In this document: positions 33,334 through 45,162 of the stretch, piece by piece
Position numbering within the stretch: position 1 is the first letter of the stretch
Layout of the letters: every line of letters starts with the position of its first letter
Source: Labia minor
Lineage: Eukaryota; Arthropoda; Insecta; Dermaptera; Spongiphoridae
Reading direction: 5' to 3'
DNA length: 64,000 bases
Assembly (NCBI GenBank): GCA_963082975.1
Contig: OY720345.1
Span: 26,110,611-26,174,610, forward strand
Translations under genes and position numbers: made by a program
Notes under the pieces: model-generated
Told to the model about the DNA's origin: nothing
Database searches by the model: none
What the model saw: only the letters and a program-made list of their open reading frames with translations

Positions 33334-36232
33334 TTAGGTATCTGGGTTTTTACTATCTTTATTTAATTTAGATGTGGTTGTTGTATTAGACGAAGTCATA
33401 TTTTCAGGCGAATTTGTTGAAGGTGGATCTTCATCGACTTTGCTCTCTAATGAGAAAGGCGGGATACGGCAATCAAAAGTATAGCCATCCTCTCGTTCCA
33501 TTCGAAAAGTGCCCCTAAAAAATTATATTTAATAAAAAATAATTATAATAACATTATAAAATTGATTAATAATGAAATATAACGTAATGATTCTTTTGAT
33601 GGATAATTTAAATTATAGGAGAAATAAAGTCTTATTTGAAGATTTTTGTGTTTTAAGAGTTTATATTTTTTTTACCACATATGTCCAGAAGGAGCTTGTA
33701 AAGAAACATGTGATGAATATTGGAAAGCAGGCATCCCAGGTGAAAGTACCGGTTCCTGTCCTACAACTCCTCTGCCTCTAACAGTTTCTAAAGTTCCTGA
33801 TAATGAAAATATTCTCCAATGTCTCTCTCTTAGTTGAACTGATAGAGGACCCAAATTTTCTAATCTAATACAATATCGCCACTGAAACAAAATAATAATT
33901 ATAAATATTAAAGATATAAAAAGAAAATAAATAAATAAAATAGAATAATAGATTTAATGGATATTAAATTAATTATAAAATTACCCAATAAACCGCTGTC
34001 TGTTGTGATTCTCGGCTTCCCATATAAAAAGGAATAACTGTTACTCGAACATTCTCTGTTGTTTCTTTATGTACATCTGATAATTCGAGCCAGGGATGAT
34101 TCTTTTTTTGCCAAGCACGTAATGTTTCTTGAGCTCCAAAAGGCGGATCTTCAAAAAAAAAAAAAAAGATTGATAGTCTCATCTTCTTTATAAATTAAAT
34201 TTATTATATGAAAATATTTAAAATTTATATTAAATCTTTATTTATAATTCTTACCTTTATCGGGTACTAGAGCAAGAAATTTATCGAATAATTCATGGTG
34301 AAGAGGTTGTTTTTCAGTGGAGCGATATGGAAGAATATCTTCATGAGCTACATAATCTAATCCTGGTATGGCATAAAGTGATCTACTAGATTCTTGGTTT
34401 CCGAGGAAAGTCACTGCTTCTGACTGTGCCCTCTAAAATTTTAATTAATTAATATATACATTTTAAATAATTATTTAAAGATATTTTATTAGAGTAAAAA
34501 ATATTTCAGGCAATTATTTAAATATATAATAATAACTATACAATCAAAATATATAAAAGTAAGGCATATATTTAATTTTTTTAAATGATTAGATTAAGAA
34601 AATTAATAAACTCACAATAAAAGGACAATCTCGACTGTCAATTAACACTTGATAAAAAGTATTTGTTTTTCCACGGACTTCTTTACTGACAGTTTGACTA
34701 GTTTCGGCGTTTCCGCTAAAAAAAGATCATATACACATTATTTATAATTTCTTGATATAAACTTATGATAAAATCTTAATTATTAACAAATAAATAAGGA
34801 TCACTTATTTAAGTTTGTAAGAGAAAAATATGCACTTAAGAGTGGTTTCGTAGATTAATAATGAATTTACTGGTGCAGAGGTTTAAAGTTTAATAGAGAC
34901 ATTGTATATGTTTTAAAGTATTATATTAATCGACATTTTGTTAGGAATACTCTCTACAAAAGTATTAGGATTTTTTTACTTTTTTCAAATTTAAAATTTC
35001 TTAGAAATAATTATCTTCAAAAATTAAAAAAGTTTCAATTTATATAAAAAATAACTTACTTATCTTTTTTCACAGGAACATCTCTATCATAAACTCTTGC
35101 AAGCCATGGGAAAAGGATTACTCCTCGATAACCAAAAACTCGATGCAAAAATAATTGACCAGTATCATATTGACCTTGATCTCTTGGGATTTCTAATTTT
35201 CCTACTTCAGCAAGCCTAAAAATTATGATTTAATGAATATAATAATTAAAAAAATATTTTGGAGAAATCTCAATTATTACTATTTTTAATAAAATACATT
35301 AGTATTTTATAAAGAATTTTTTCAATTTTATTTAAATTTGTATTCTTAAATTGAAAATATTGAAATAAAAATACAAAAAAATAAACATAAAAAATATTCG
35401 CTTTATTTTATAATAAATTGTGAAATTAAACTTAAAAATAGACATATTATTTTCTTGCAAGGCATTCTTTTAAATAAATAATGTATTCCGAAGATGAATT
35501 ACTTTATTAGTAAATAATATATTAACTATATTATTATATTATAGTTTTACTAATTTACAAGTTGACATTTTTTATGTTTCATTTATTCATGTAAAGAATA
35601 TTATTTTTAAGAATTCTATAATATACTCAACCTGACAAGATTAGAATATTCTTGACGGAAATACTTCAATAAATATTTATTTATATGTAAAAGTGATCTA
35701 GAAGAAAATTTCTGTATAAGTAGGCTCATAATTTTGCAATTTTTTGTGTAAAATTTCAAAAAATATATATTATTTGCAATTCTTTATAAAACACACTATC
35801 GCACTATATATACATTTTTTTAACTTTTAAGATGAAAGATGAAATAGAAAACTGCGTAACTAGAAGTAACAACATAATATTAAAAGAAAAAAATAATTAT
35901 ATATTTCTTATTAATAATTATAATTAAAAAAAAAATGAAAATATTTAATTAATTTAATTTGCAAGATAAAATCTTTATGTATATAATGTTTATCATTTTT
36001 TTTTATATTTCAATATTGTTAATGCTATAAGTCTCCTTGATAGTCTATTATTTTTATATATTTTACAAATACAAAAATCTCTCCATAAAATATATTTAAA
36101 TAACAGAAATATTTTATACTAAGGAAATTTCTATATTTATTTTGCGAATTTTCATTAATAATTGATACTATATATAATATAGAATTATTTTTCTGTTTAC
36201 CATTCTGATTTAACAAACATTGTTGATTGCAT
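33334..36232 (-). CDS. POLDIP2: polymerase delta-interacting protein 2
   Basis: Conserved mitochondrial/nuclear protein that binds DNA polymerase delta p50 and PCNA. Seven minus-strand exons: 36232-36201, 35215-35060, 34715-34616, 34432-34255, 34148-33985, 33881-33676, 33514-33334. All GT-AG and in phase; 338 residues. The N-terminal YccV-like domain includes GQLFLHRVFGYRGVILFPW and YDRDVPV. A KGKT-like loop and YQVLIDSRDCP follow. The C-terminal ApaG/DUF525 domain has NHPWLELSDVHKETTENVRV, RYCIRLENL, RERHWRIFSLSGTLETVRGR and SSHVSLQAPSGHMW. The first exon encodes only MQSTMFVKSE, with an in-frame stop just upstream, so the usual mitochondrial presequence is not evident; an additional 5' exon or alternative start is possible. 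Intron 1 is about 985 bp. It lies head to head with ANAPC7. Confidence 0.94.
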
Positions 36233-36401
36233 GAAAATAATTTTAGGTTATTCCGCGGGCGTTCTTGTTAAGATTACATCAATTTGTTTGTATTTGAATC
36301 TGTCAAAGTTTATTTTTATTGAATTAATTTAACTAATAAAATAACTTTAATTCTTAATATTTGTATTTATAAGATAGATTTATACCTTAAATACAGTCAA
36401 A
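36233..36401. promoter_or_regulatory. compact divergent promoter region, POLDIP2 / ANAPC7
   Basis: Only 169 bp separate the predicted POLDIP2 ATG (minus, 36232) and APC7 ATG (plus, 36402). Both 5' UTRs and both core promoters should fit here unless an unseen 5' exon exists. A locally GC-rich patch, ttccgcgggcgttcttg (36251-36267), stands out in otherwise AT-rich sequence. No canonical TATA box is certain. Confidence 0.6.
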
Positions 36402-39400
36402 ATGACAACTTATTTTGAACAAATAAAAAATCTATATGATGAAGAATTATATAGTAATGTAATTACAGTGGTAAGTAAAATGAGAACTAACTGTTTGCAA
36501 AATTTATTGGATTATTTAAACTAGGTAATTATACAGAAGACTGGCGAAAGGAGGTAGGTGGTTGAAACTTACTTTGAGGTGTTCCTTGAATGATTCTGAA
36601 CAACTTTATATGCAACTTTTTTTATGATCTCTTTTAGTTTAATTAATTAAACTGTGTATCAATACTAAAGTTATTTAAAGACTTTCGGTTTTTTAAATTC
36701 GGTTTATTTTATTTTAGAAATAGTTTATCCATACTAAAGTTATTTAAAGACTTTTTCGGTTTTTTAAATTCGGTTTATTTTATTTTAGAAAATATAAACT
36801 CCGCAAAAGCGTTTAAATAACTTTGGTATGAATAAAACTATTTCTAAAATAAAATAAACCGAATTTAAAAAACCGAAAAAGTCTTTTAATTAATTAATTT
36901 TTATTAATTAAACTAAAAGAGATCATAAAAAAAGTTGCATATAAAGTTGTTCAGAATCATTCAAGGAACACCTCAAAGTAAGTTTCAACCACCTACCTCC
37001 TTTCGCCAGTCTTCTGTATAATTACCTTTAAACTATTTATTAAATATTTTAGACTACATTTATACTTCCAATGAGTGATCGTTCTCCTGAAATATTTTCA
37101 CCCTTAGAAAAGTTTCAAGTTTATGTGTATTTTGGAGATTCATTTTTTCATTTGGGTCAATTAAGAAAGGCTGAAGGAATTTATAGAAAAGCTTTACAGT
37201 TTAAAAAATCCTATATGAAATCCAAGACGAATACTAAAACAACTACTGGAGATGGACAAAAAGAACTAATGCCTGATATTGGTATAAAATTATAAAATTA
37301 GTATATTATAACCACACTAATTTGTTTTTCTTTATATATTTTAATAATTAATTGTATATATATAACTTTCATACTTTTAGACATTAAATATCAAATTCAT
37401 TTATGTCATGTTGGTCTTAAGCAATCACATCAAGCTATTACAGTATTGCAATCTATTCCTGGAAAACAAAGAAATGCAAAAATAAATATGGCTCTAGCAA
37501 GATTATATCAACAAGGAGGAATGGAGCGTTCAGCTATAACATCTTATAAAGAAGTATTACGAGTATGTAAATTTCTATTACTATGATTAATATTAATATT
37601 TAAACTTCGTCTTTTAAATGGGGATATTATATTTTTTAATTAATTATTTTTAGGAATGCCCATTTGCTTTAGAAGCTGCTGACGGTCTTCTCTCTCTTGG
37701 TGTTAAGGGCATCGAAGTCAATTCCCTTGTAATTGAATCTTCTAATGGAATCAATCTTGAATGGTAAATTTAATTATTTATTTATTTAATTAATTTTTCT
37801 ATAAGAATTATTAAAAGTAATAATAATTTTAAAAAAATAAAATATTTTGTTTTTATTTCTCTTTCCACTGATCCTGATTATTTTTTTAACAAATACTTAC
37901 TATATACTCTCATTTAATTAATTTTAAGGCTGAATAACTGGATTAAAGCACATGCACAAATGTATAGTCGTGAATATCCTCAAGCAGTTCAAACATTAAA
38001 ATATCTCGACGATAGAACACCACTCCAGAACAATATCCAAGTTTTATTAAGCACAGCGGAATGTCATTATTATGCTGGTGAGGCAGCAGATGCCTTACTT
38101 ATGTTACAACGGGTAAATTTTATTCTTATTGTTTATTTTATAAAATATGAGAGTGTGATTTATTAGTTATTTAATGTTATTATAGGCACGTGTTCAAGAT
38201 TTTCAAGTGGAACGAGGACTTGATATTTTAGCAGCAATCCTTTATAGAGAACGACGCTTTGCTGAGCTAGAAAAGTTAGTCCAGGATTTTCCACCTTTGG
38301 AAGAATATACTACCAATCATTGGATAGTATGGGGATATTTATTTTATTCCCAAAAAAAACTTACCAAAGCTATCTATTATGCACACAAGGTAAAGTTTAT
38401 AATTTATAATTATAAGATAAATAAGAATAAGAATAATCAATATTAATCTGCTTTCTCTTTTAATTTATTTTAGGCTTGTAAATGTTCACCAAGATCTGTT
38501 GAAGCTTTAATCTTAAAAGCTTCTATTCTTTTTGATCTCACAAAATTTCAAGAAGCAATTGTACATTTCAGAGAAGCTATGCAAATTGGTCCTTTCAGAT
38601 ATGAAGCGCATAAAGGTCTTATCGATTGTTATCTAGCCTTAAATCGGACAAGGGATGCAATTACTTTAGCAAGCAATTCCTGTAAACAGCTTGGTCATAC
38701 TCCAAGGGCTCTTACTGTAAATATAATTAATTTCATGAAAAGAAAATCATTGTTAATAATAAAAGATTAAAATAAAAGCAATTTGTTATTTTAGCTTTAT
38801 GGCTCTGTCTTAATGAAAGATCCTGTAACTGTTTGTAAAGCAAAATCCGTTTTAGAAAGAGCCCTAACTCAAGATGAAAATTATTTACCGGCAATTTACC
38901 TTTTAGCTGAGCTATATGAACAGGTAAGCAAGATTATTTTTAAAATAATTAATTGATATTTTTATTTTCCCATTGCTGTATCTTTAAATTAATTTATTTA
39001 ATTTGAATAAAAAAAGCTATTTCTATAATCCATAATCTATAATTAGTTTTATTTTTTAAAAAATTTAAAAATATGAATCTTAAGATTCAGTCGGAGGTGT
39101 GGTGCATTTATGACTGGATTATCAAATTTTTATATTATTTTAATTTTAGCAAGAGATGTCATTGGATTCAGCAATTGCTCTCCTTGAAAAACAAGTGGAT
39201 ATTCAACCTACATGCAAACTTCATATGATGTTAGCAGATCTTTTAGAGAAAGTAAATGAAGAAGCAAAAGCTGTCGATCATTATAGTATAGCTTTTAAGT
39301 ATGAATAAATTTTATAATTTAATATTTAAATATCTTTTTATAAAATGAAAATAATACATTTTTAATTCAACATTCAGTTTAGACCCAACTAATTCTCGAG

Positions 39401-40005
39401 CACTCCAAGCGTTACATCGATTAGATTCTTCACCTAGTAAATTAGACTCGACATATTATATACCTTCAGGATCCCAGGAAGAAGAACCCCCAGAAGAAAA
39501 AATTGCTGACTCTGATAATGAGGTAAATATATCTGGAAGGGTGCCATCGCCTCAATTACTCTTTTAACTATAAAGTTAAAGAAATAATATATCTAGAGAG
39601 GTATATATAATTTTGGCTGTCGTCATTGGTCCCAAACTATTTATTATAGGACATTCAAAAAAGGATGAGAACCTCAATTTGTAATTGTAATTAAAATTAA
39701 ACCAATCAAATAATTGATATAAATTATTTTTATAAAAACATATTTTTAATGTCTCCTTAATTCTCAAAAAAATAAATGCACCTAAACTACAAATATCTTA
39801 AAATAACCCTGTCTGTGTCTAAAATATATTTTGAAATTACATAGTTATATTTTTTTTATTAAATACCTAAATATTATAAAAAATTAATTTTTCAATAAAT
39901 CCTTAATAGATTCACAAAATTCATTTTTTTCAGGGCGATCAAGTTCATGTCTCTGATACAGAAGCAATGTGGTCAGATATGGATTTAGAACTTAATAGTC
40001 AATAG
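36402..40005 (+). CDS. ANAPC7: anaphase-promoting complex subunit 7
   Basis: TPR-repeat scaffold subunit of the APC/C ubiquitin ligase, which binds coactivators (Cdc20/Cdh1 IR tails). Eleven exons: 36402-36470, 37053-37281, 37381-37562, 37654-37763, 37929-38112, 38186-38389, 38474-38716, 38795-38923, 39150-39298, 39378-39522, 39934-40005. All junctions are GT-AG and in phase; 571 residues, the size of metazoan APC7. Matches include MSDRSPEIFSP, SIPGKQRNAKINMALARLYQ, SYKEVLRECPFAL and LLSLGVKGIEVNSL. Others are QEAIVHFREAMQIGPFRYEA, HKGLIDCYLALN and ALTQDENYLPAIYLLAELYE. The tail is acidic (EEEPPEEKIADSDNEGD, EAMWSDMDLEL), as in the family. TPR units occupy most of the length. Intron 1 is almost wholly a foldback transposon; other introns are about 70-410 bp. 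Confidence 0.95.
36524..37026. mobile_element. foldback element with 9-bp target duplication in ANAPC7 intron 1
   Basis: A 503-bp element, ends GGTAATTATACAGAAGACTG and its inverse, flanked on both sides by TTTAAACTA (36515-36523 and 37027-37035). The arms pair over more than 130 bp. Inside is a tandem copy of a segment of about 65 bp (ttatttaaagactttcggtt...tttattttattttagaaat) on the left and a single inverted copy on the right, so the left side can pair in two registers. No ORF. The 9-bp duplication is the length typical of Mutator-like elements. Removing the insertion leaves an ancestral intron of about 70 bp. Confidence 0.9.
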
Positions 40006-41390
40006 AATTATTGGATGAACATTTTCTCAAAAAGGTGCTAATTTTAAATTGAAAATCATCCATTTATATTATAATAATATATATTATTTTAATGATTTTA
40101 ATTTTAACAAATTATTTAAAAATATTAGATGGATGCATTATTTACATATGTATGTATAAATAAATTATATATTTTATTTTAATCTTTTAGTTTAAATTGT
40201 GATCTTAGTTCTAATTGAAGAATACATAAAAATATGTATGTATATATTTATCATTTGCCAGTATTCTCATCTATATTTATTACTATAGAGTTTAGAAAAT
40301 TTTAATGAATTCTTATTTATATATAAATAATTCTAAATAAATTGGAATAAAAAATATTTTTATTTTGAATTTATATACATACTGAATTTAACATTTAATA
40401 GAAAATATTAATAATTTAATATTTATTTCTAAAATTATATATGTAAATGCATCTTAAAATAAATAATAATTTTTAAGTAAAATCATTCATTACAAAGACT
40501 GATAAAAGGATTTATTAAAATAATTTTTTTTTTATTTTACAATAATAAAAAGAAATATAAACAGTACATGTATATATTATTTTTATTTCAATTTTACAAC
40601 TCATTATACGTCTTATTGATTAAAAAGTATCTATTCAATTGATTAATTGTTAATAATTAATTAAATATAATACATTTTTATATATGTAAATTGTAATATT
40701 TTTTTATTTAAAAATCTTTACCCTTTCTATCTTATTAAAATAATCATTTTATATTCTTAGTCCATAATTTTTATTGAAATTATATAAGTAATAAATTTAA
40801 TAAAAAATTGCAATTTTTATAGTTTTTGGACATGATTTGTGAAAAGAAAATATTTAATGCGCGGATTAGTCTATAAATATTGTCTTTCCTTTGAACTTAA
40901 TAGTCACCAGACATATACTAGCTGCTTAGACCGCTTTAGGTGGTCCTCATTTAGATTGGGGCTCTCAGTCCCCTGTACCTACTTCAGCGCTAATAGTGAA
41001 TATCTTGTACTATTTTGTACAAAAGTTGTATACATAATATAACACTTTATATTCAAAAAAAATATTTACTTATTCAATATGTATTTATTTATAGACTATT
41101 TTATATTAAATTTTATTGACAAATTATTTTTTTATAATTATGAATATTATTTCAAATATAAAGATAATTTAATTATATATAATCAATATATTAAACAAAC
41201 AATATAAAATAAAATAATAAGTTTATATTAAGACAATATTTAAGATTAATATATTTAGTTATATATATATTTAAAGACTCAAACCTCTTTCACCATAGTC
41301 AATTTCACTGTTTGTATATTTCTTACTTTGAAGTAAAAATGTAAGAATTTTTGTCCTCTTGCGAGAAGGAATGATATTTAGTATCATTGA
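40006..41390. other. ANAPC7 3' flank and AT-rich intergenic DNA
   Basis: Very AT-rich with many AATAAA-like hexamers. A GC-richer block at 40925-40985 (accgctttaggtggtcctca, then ttggggctctcagtcccctg and tacctac) is an imperfect hairpin related to 17175-17240. No gene is supported. Confidence 0.5.
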
Positions 41391-41394
41391 CCTT

Positions 41395-41460
41395 TAGCCT
41401 AGACCAGGCAAGTCAAACTAGTTTATCACCAAGGGCCACATTACCAAATATAACTATAAT
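41395..41460. mobile_element. hAT-type terminus, fragment
   Basis: The sequence agaccaggcaagtcaaacta, then gtttatcaccaagggccaca, resembles the widespread hAT end CAG..(G)TCAAACT....GGGCC(G/A)CA. No matching opposite end or transposase was found nearby, so only one end is called. Confidence 0.45.
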
Positions 41461-41879
41461 TGAAAAACAAACAGTTATTTATTAAATTGTTAATTTCATA
41501 AAAAAATATGGTATTAAAAAAATTGTCTTTTCAAACTAGCATTAGTTTAATAAAGATCCATAAATATAACTTACCATTCTTTTGAAGAAATTTGGCAGTG
41601 TTTATCATGAACCAAATCTTCAAAGTGATTGAATTTGTTGATATGTAGTTATTTTTAAAATGGATTGCATATGCTGGTTTGATTTATCATTTCATCACAC
41701 TTCTAACAAAATATTATGTTTTTGAAAAAATCTTTTGTAGTTTAAATGAAAAATAATTATTTTTACCATGTATGGAAATATTTTAAATATTTGATTCCAG
41801 CCAACAGACAACTTGTAGAAACTCTACTTGATATTGCAGAGCATCATAAGATCAATGTGCTTCACAATGTGTTTTGTGT

Positions 41880-43252
41880 TTATCTGATTTAGTTAGTTAT
41901 TAAAACTATATCTCAGCTCCCTTAGGATTAACCTTTGCGGCGACTTCATTTACTATGGGTGTATTATATCGCCCTGAATGTTCTCCATTTGGAACTCTAA
42001 TTGCTTTTCTATCAATAATTGAAATTTCGTACATAGTTATTATGTTGGAAAAGTAAATTTTGGATTAAGTCTAAATTTAAAAAATAAATTTTATGTTTCA
42101 AGTTTACTTATCCTTCATATTGAGAAATAAAATAAAATTGAAGAAATGAAAGCAGCTTTCATAATGAATTTAAATAGCCAACCCTATGATATACTTTGAA
42201 CTTTAAATGAAGGTATGAAACCTGATGCCTATTATAAGCTCACTATTATAAAAACATTTTTTATTTGAGTAAAGAAGAGATCTTAACGGTTCATCTAATG
42301 GAGTCAATTGTACTCTTTAGTAGAGCATCATAGGCTCTTGGATTCATCTTTCCAAGGGCTTGACATGTGCGTACATAATTTATCCATTTTCCCGAAATAT
42401 TAGCTCAGTAAAAGCGATCCAAGGATTATACGAAAACCCACAACCTGTTCTCTCACCCTACGTTATCATAGCCATTACTTGATATCTTTCTCTTCCTGAT
42501 ATAAATCTATTTTGCTTCCCCGAAACTGATTCTAACATTCTAGAAATTTCGTGACTTACTCTATCCACAACCATTCGACGGTTTCTTTCTTACTCGGACA
42601 AAAGAATGGCTTCTAATCTTTCATTTTCATTCTTAAGACTTTCAAATTCTATTTTAGATCCATATCTTCCTAACGTTGACGTTTCTAATTCTTTTGCTCT
42701 GATCGGTTTCAAATCTTCTAAATCCAAATTACCTTTCCCATTTTTCCTAAACCTTCTCTTTCAGACTGTGACTCAGAAGATCGAGCCTCAGTATGATAAG
42801 ACCTATTTCTTTTAAACCTCTATTTTTTTTTCAAACTGGGTCTCAAAAGATCGAACTTTAGTAAGATATAACCTATCTTTTTTAAGTCTTTCTTCCTTCT
42901 CTTTTTGGGTTTCAGAAGAGTGACCAGCTGCATGCATAACCATTTCTTTCCAAATTCTCTCTTCACTTTCTGACTTGGACTCAGAAGATCGAGGTAAAGA
43001 AATGAATGATCTAACCTTTTTAAGTTTCTTCCCTTTCTTTTCTTGTGTCTTAGTAGAGCGAGTCTTAGCATGGTGGATACTATCTTTTTCAATCCGTTGA
43101 GTTTTTTCAAATTGGTTATTATTAACCTTATGTCCCGTATCTTTGCTGTTTTCTAACTCAATTCTTCTATTTTCTAATTTTAATAATCTTAATTTCTCTT
43201 TTCTTTTCCTAGTAATCTTTAAATTTCTACTTAAATTAGATTTTTTGGGAGG
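41880..43252 (-). pseudogene. decayed Helitron-type ORF (N-terminal and Helitron-like-N region)
   Basis: On the minus strand a frame starts MPPKKSNLSRNLKITRKRKE at 43252 and continues for about 146 codons to a stop at 42812-42814. It consists of repeats around (S)ETQxEKEERLKKDRLYxxKxRS. Such an MPPKKSN start with Arg/Lys/Glu repeats is familiar from arthropod Helitron Rep-helicase proteins. Further repeat remnants appear after stops (RNRSYHTEARSSESQ, about 42770-42810). Near 41900-42050 another minus frame reads MYEISIIDRKAIRVPNGEHS, then GRYNTPIVNEVAAKV, matching the R(R/Y)NAP...EVA motif at the start of the Helitron_like_N region. Rep HUH and helicase motifs are missing. Multiple stops show it is dead; assignment is by motif memory. 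Confidence 0.6.
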
Positions 43253-43259
43253 CATTGTG

Positions 43260-45162
43260 GAAAAATAAATGAAATTTAAAATAATATAAACTCCAAAAAA
43301 ATGAAACCGGTATAAACTAAAAAAAAACAATTATAATTAGATTTGTTTAAAATATAAAGAATTAAATTAATAAAATAAATATAAATAGATAAAAGTAAAA
43401 TTAAATTTATATGTGAATGAATATTTGTAATTAAAAATTAAAATTAATTGATATGTAATTAAATTATCTAAAAAAATAACCAATAATTCAAATTAAAATA
43501 AATTTTTAGAAATAAATTCATAACAATAAATATTTAATTAAACTACAAGAAATTAAAAATAATCAATTAAATTAATGATTCGAGTTAAATGGGATATTAT
43601 AATAAAAAATGTAAACAAATTTATATGAATAAATCCTTATTTTAAAAAATATTAGTCAAATGAATAAAAATTGTTAAATAATAATTCGAATCAATTGATA
43701 TTGTAATAATTTAAAAAAAATTAAATTAATAAATTAATAATTTTATAACTTTCAAAATATTAAATCATATTTGCTTAAATTATAAAAATAATAAATATTA
43801 AGAAATAAATAAAAATCACTACTATAAAAATAAAATTAAAAAGCTTACGTAAATATCCAATAATTAGATCAAATTGAATTTAAAAATATATTAAAAATAA
43901 ATGCAGGCAGGAAATATCCTGTTGTAAATATTAGTGAGTTAGGGTTTGGACAGGTCTGTGGTTTGGATGTTTGGATCAACCCCCGGACACGGAGATGAAG
44001 ATTTGAAACACACTTTTGCAGTTCAGAGATTACAGACGGCGCTGCAGATGCCCAAGAGGTGCGTGTGTTGGTTTATAAATGCGTGGCAACTTGAATGGGA
44101 AATAACTATTTGATATCTTTGAAATTAAAATAAAAATTTAAATATTATAATAATCCTTGGTGGGAATTACAAGAATTATTATTTATTGTCGAGCATGGAC
44201 TCAAATTTGCGATATAGTCGAGTGGAGGCACTTCAGATTTTTTTGTCTTATGTATTCGTTCGATTTCTCCCCAATTTGATTTTTACGTATTCTAATGCTA
44301 AAGTAAATAAAATTGGTGATATTTATCCATGGCACGATCACCCACCAACTCGTGGTATGAGGAGTAGGAGGTGTATTAGGGTCCCTGTTAGTGCCAAATG
44401 GTGCCAAAGATTACCTACTCATTCAATCCAAATATCAACAATGGTTATTGGTCATACAGACTAAGACCCAGAATAATAAAAAAAAATTTTTTTCAAAAAC
44501 AATTTCTCTTGAAAATGGTACCAAAATGGGCGCCGAAACGTCGAGACTCAAATCTCACAAAAATAGTGAAAAATATTTTTTCATAATAAAAACTTTCACT
44601 GAAAACCAAACGAACATATATATATATATATATTATTATTATTATTTAATGAAACGTGATTGAGAAATTTACTGTTCAAAATGAAAAAAAGAAAAGTAAA
44701 AAAATGAAGAAACCTCTTTAAACTTAAAATAAATATATTTATAAAGATCAAATAAATATTCAATTGCAAATTTATAATGTATTATAACTTAATCATTCAA
44801 CTTCATAACATTAAATTAATTGAAATATGAATAAAATATTTTTTTAAACAAAGTTGGCTATTCTATATTGAATTACCATAAAATCTATGAAAATTAATTT
44901 CAAAACATTCAAAATAGTGATGGTCTGTGAAAAATAGTTTATACACATTTTTATTTTTAAAATTTTTAACATTCAAATTCTTAAATATAACTATAAATGT
45001 AAGAAAATTGACAAATGAATAAATTAATGAAAATAAAATAAAATAATTTATTTACTTTTATTTTATAAATAATTAATATTTTTATTTTAATAACGATAAA
45101 TGACATTTTATTAAAATTATGTATATGATCTTTTCCAGTTAATTAAATATTATATTAATATA
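43260..45162. other. AT-rich intergenic DNA with a possible retroelement scrap
   Basis: 43260-43900 is AT-rich with no features. Around 43940-44590 composition rises. The phrase gggcgccgaaacgtcgagac (44528-44547) resembles the CCGAAACGTCG motif near the ends of Penelope-like and some non-LTR elements. Overlapping short plus and minus frames at 44186-44663 show no family. (AT)n and (TTA)n runs lie at 44615-44648. Confidence 0.35.

Noticed and set aside
42606..42815. 69-codon plus frame overlapping the Helitron-type region
   Set aside because: Opposite-strand shadow of the Glu/Lys-repeat coding sequence.
44186..44663. Several overlapping short frames on both strands
   Set aside because: Mutually overlapping with no motif; the local phrase ccgaaacgtcg suggests retroelement debris, not a gene.
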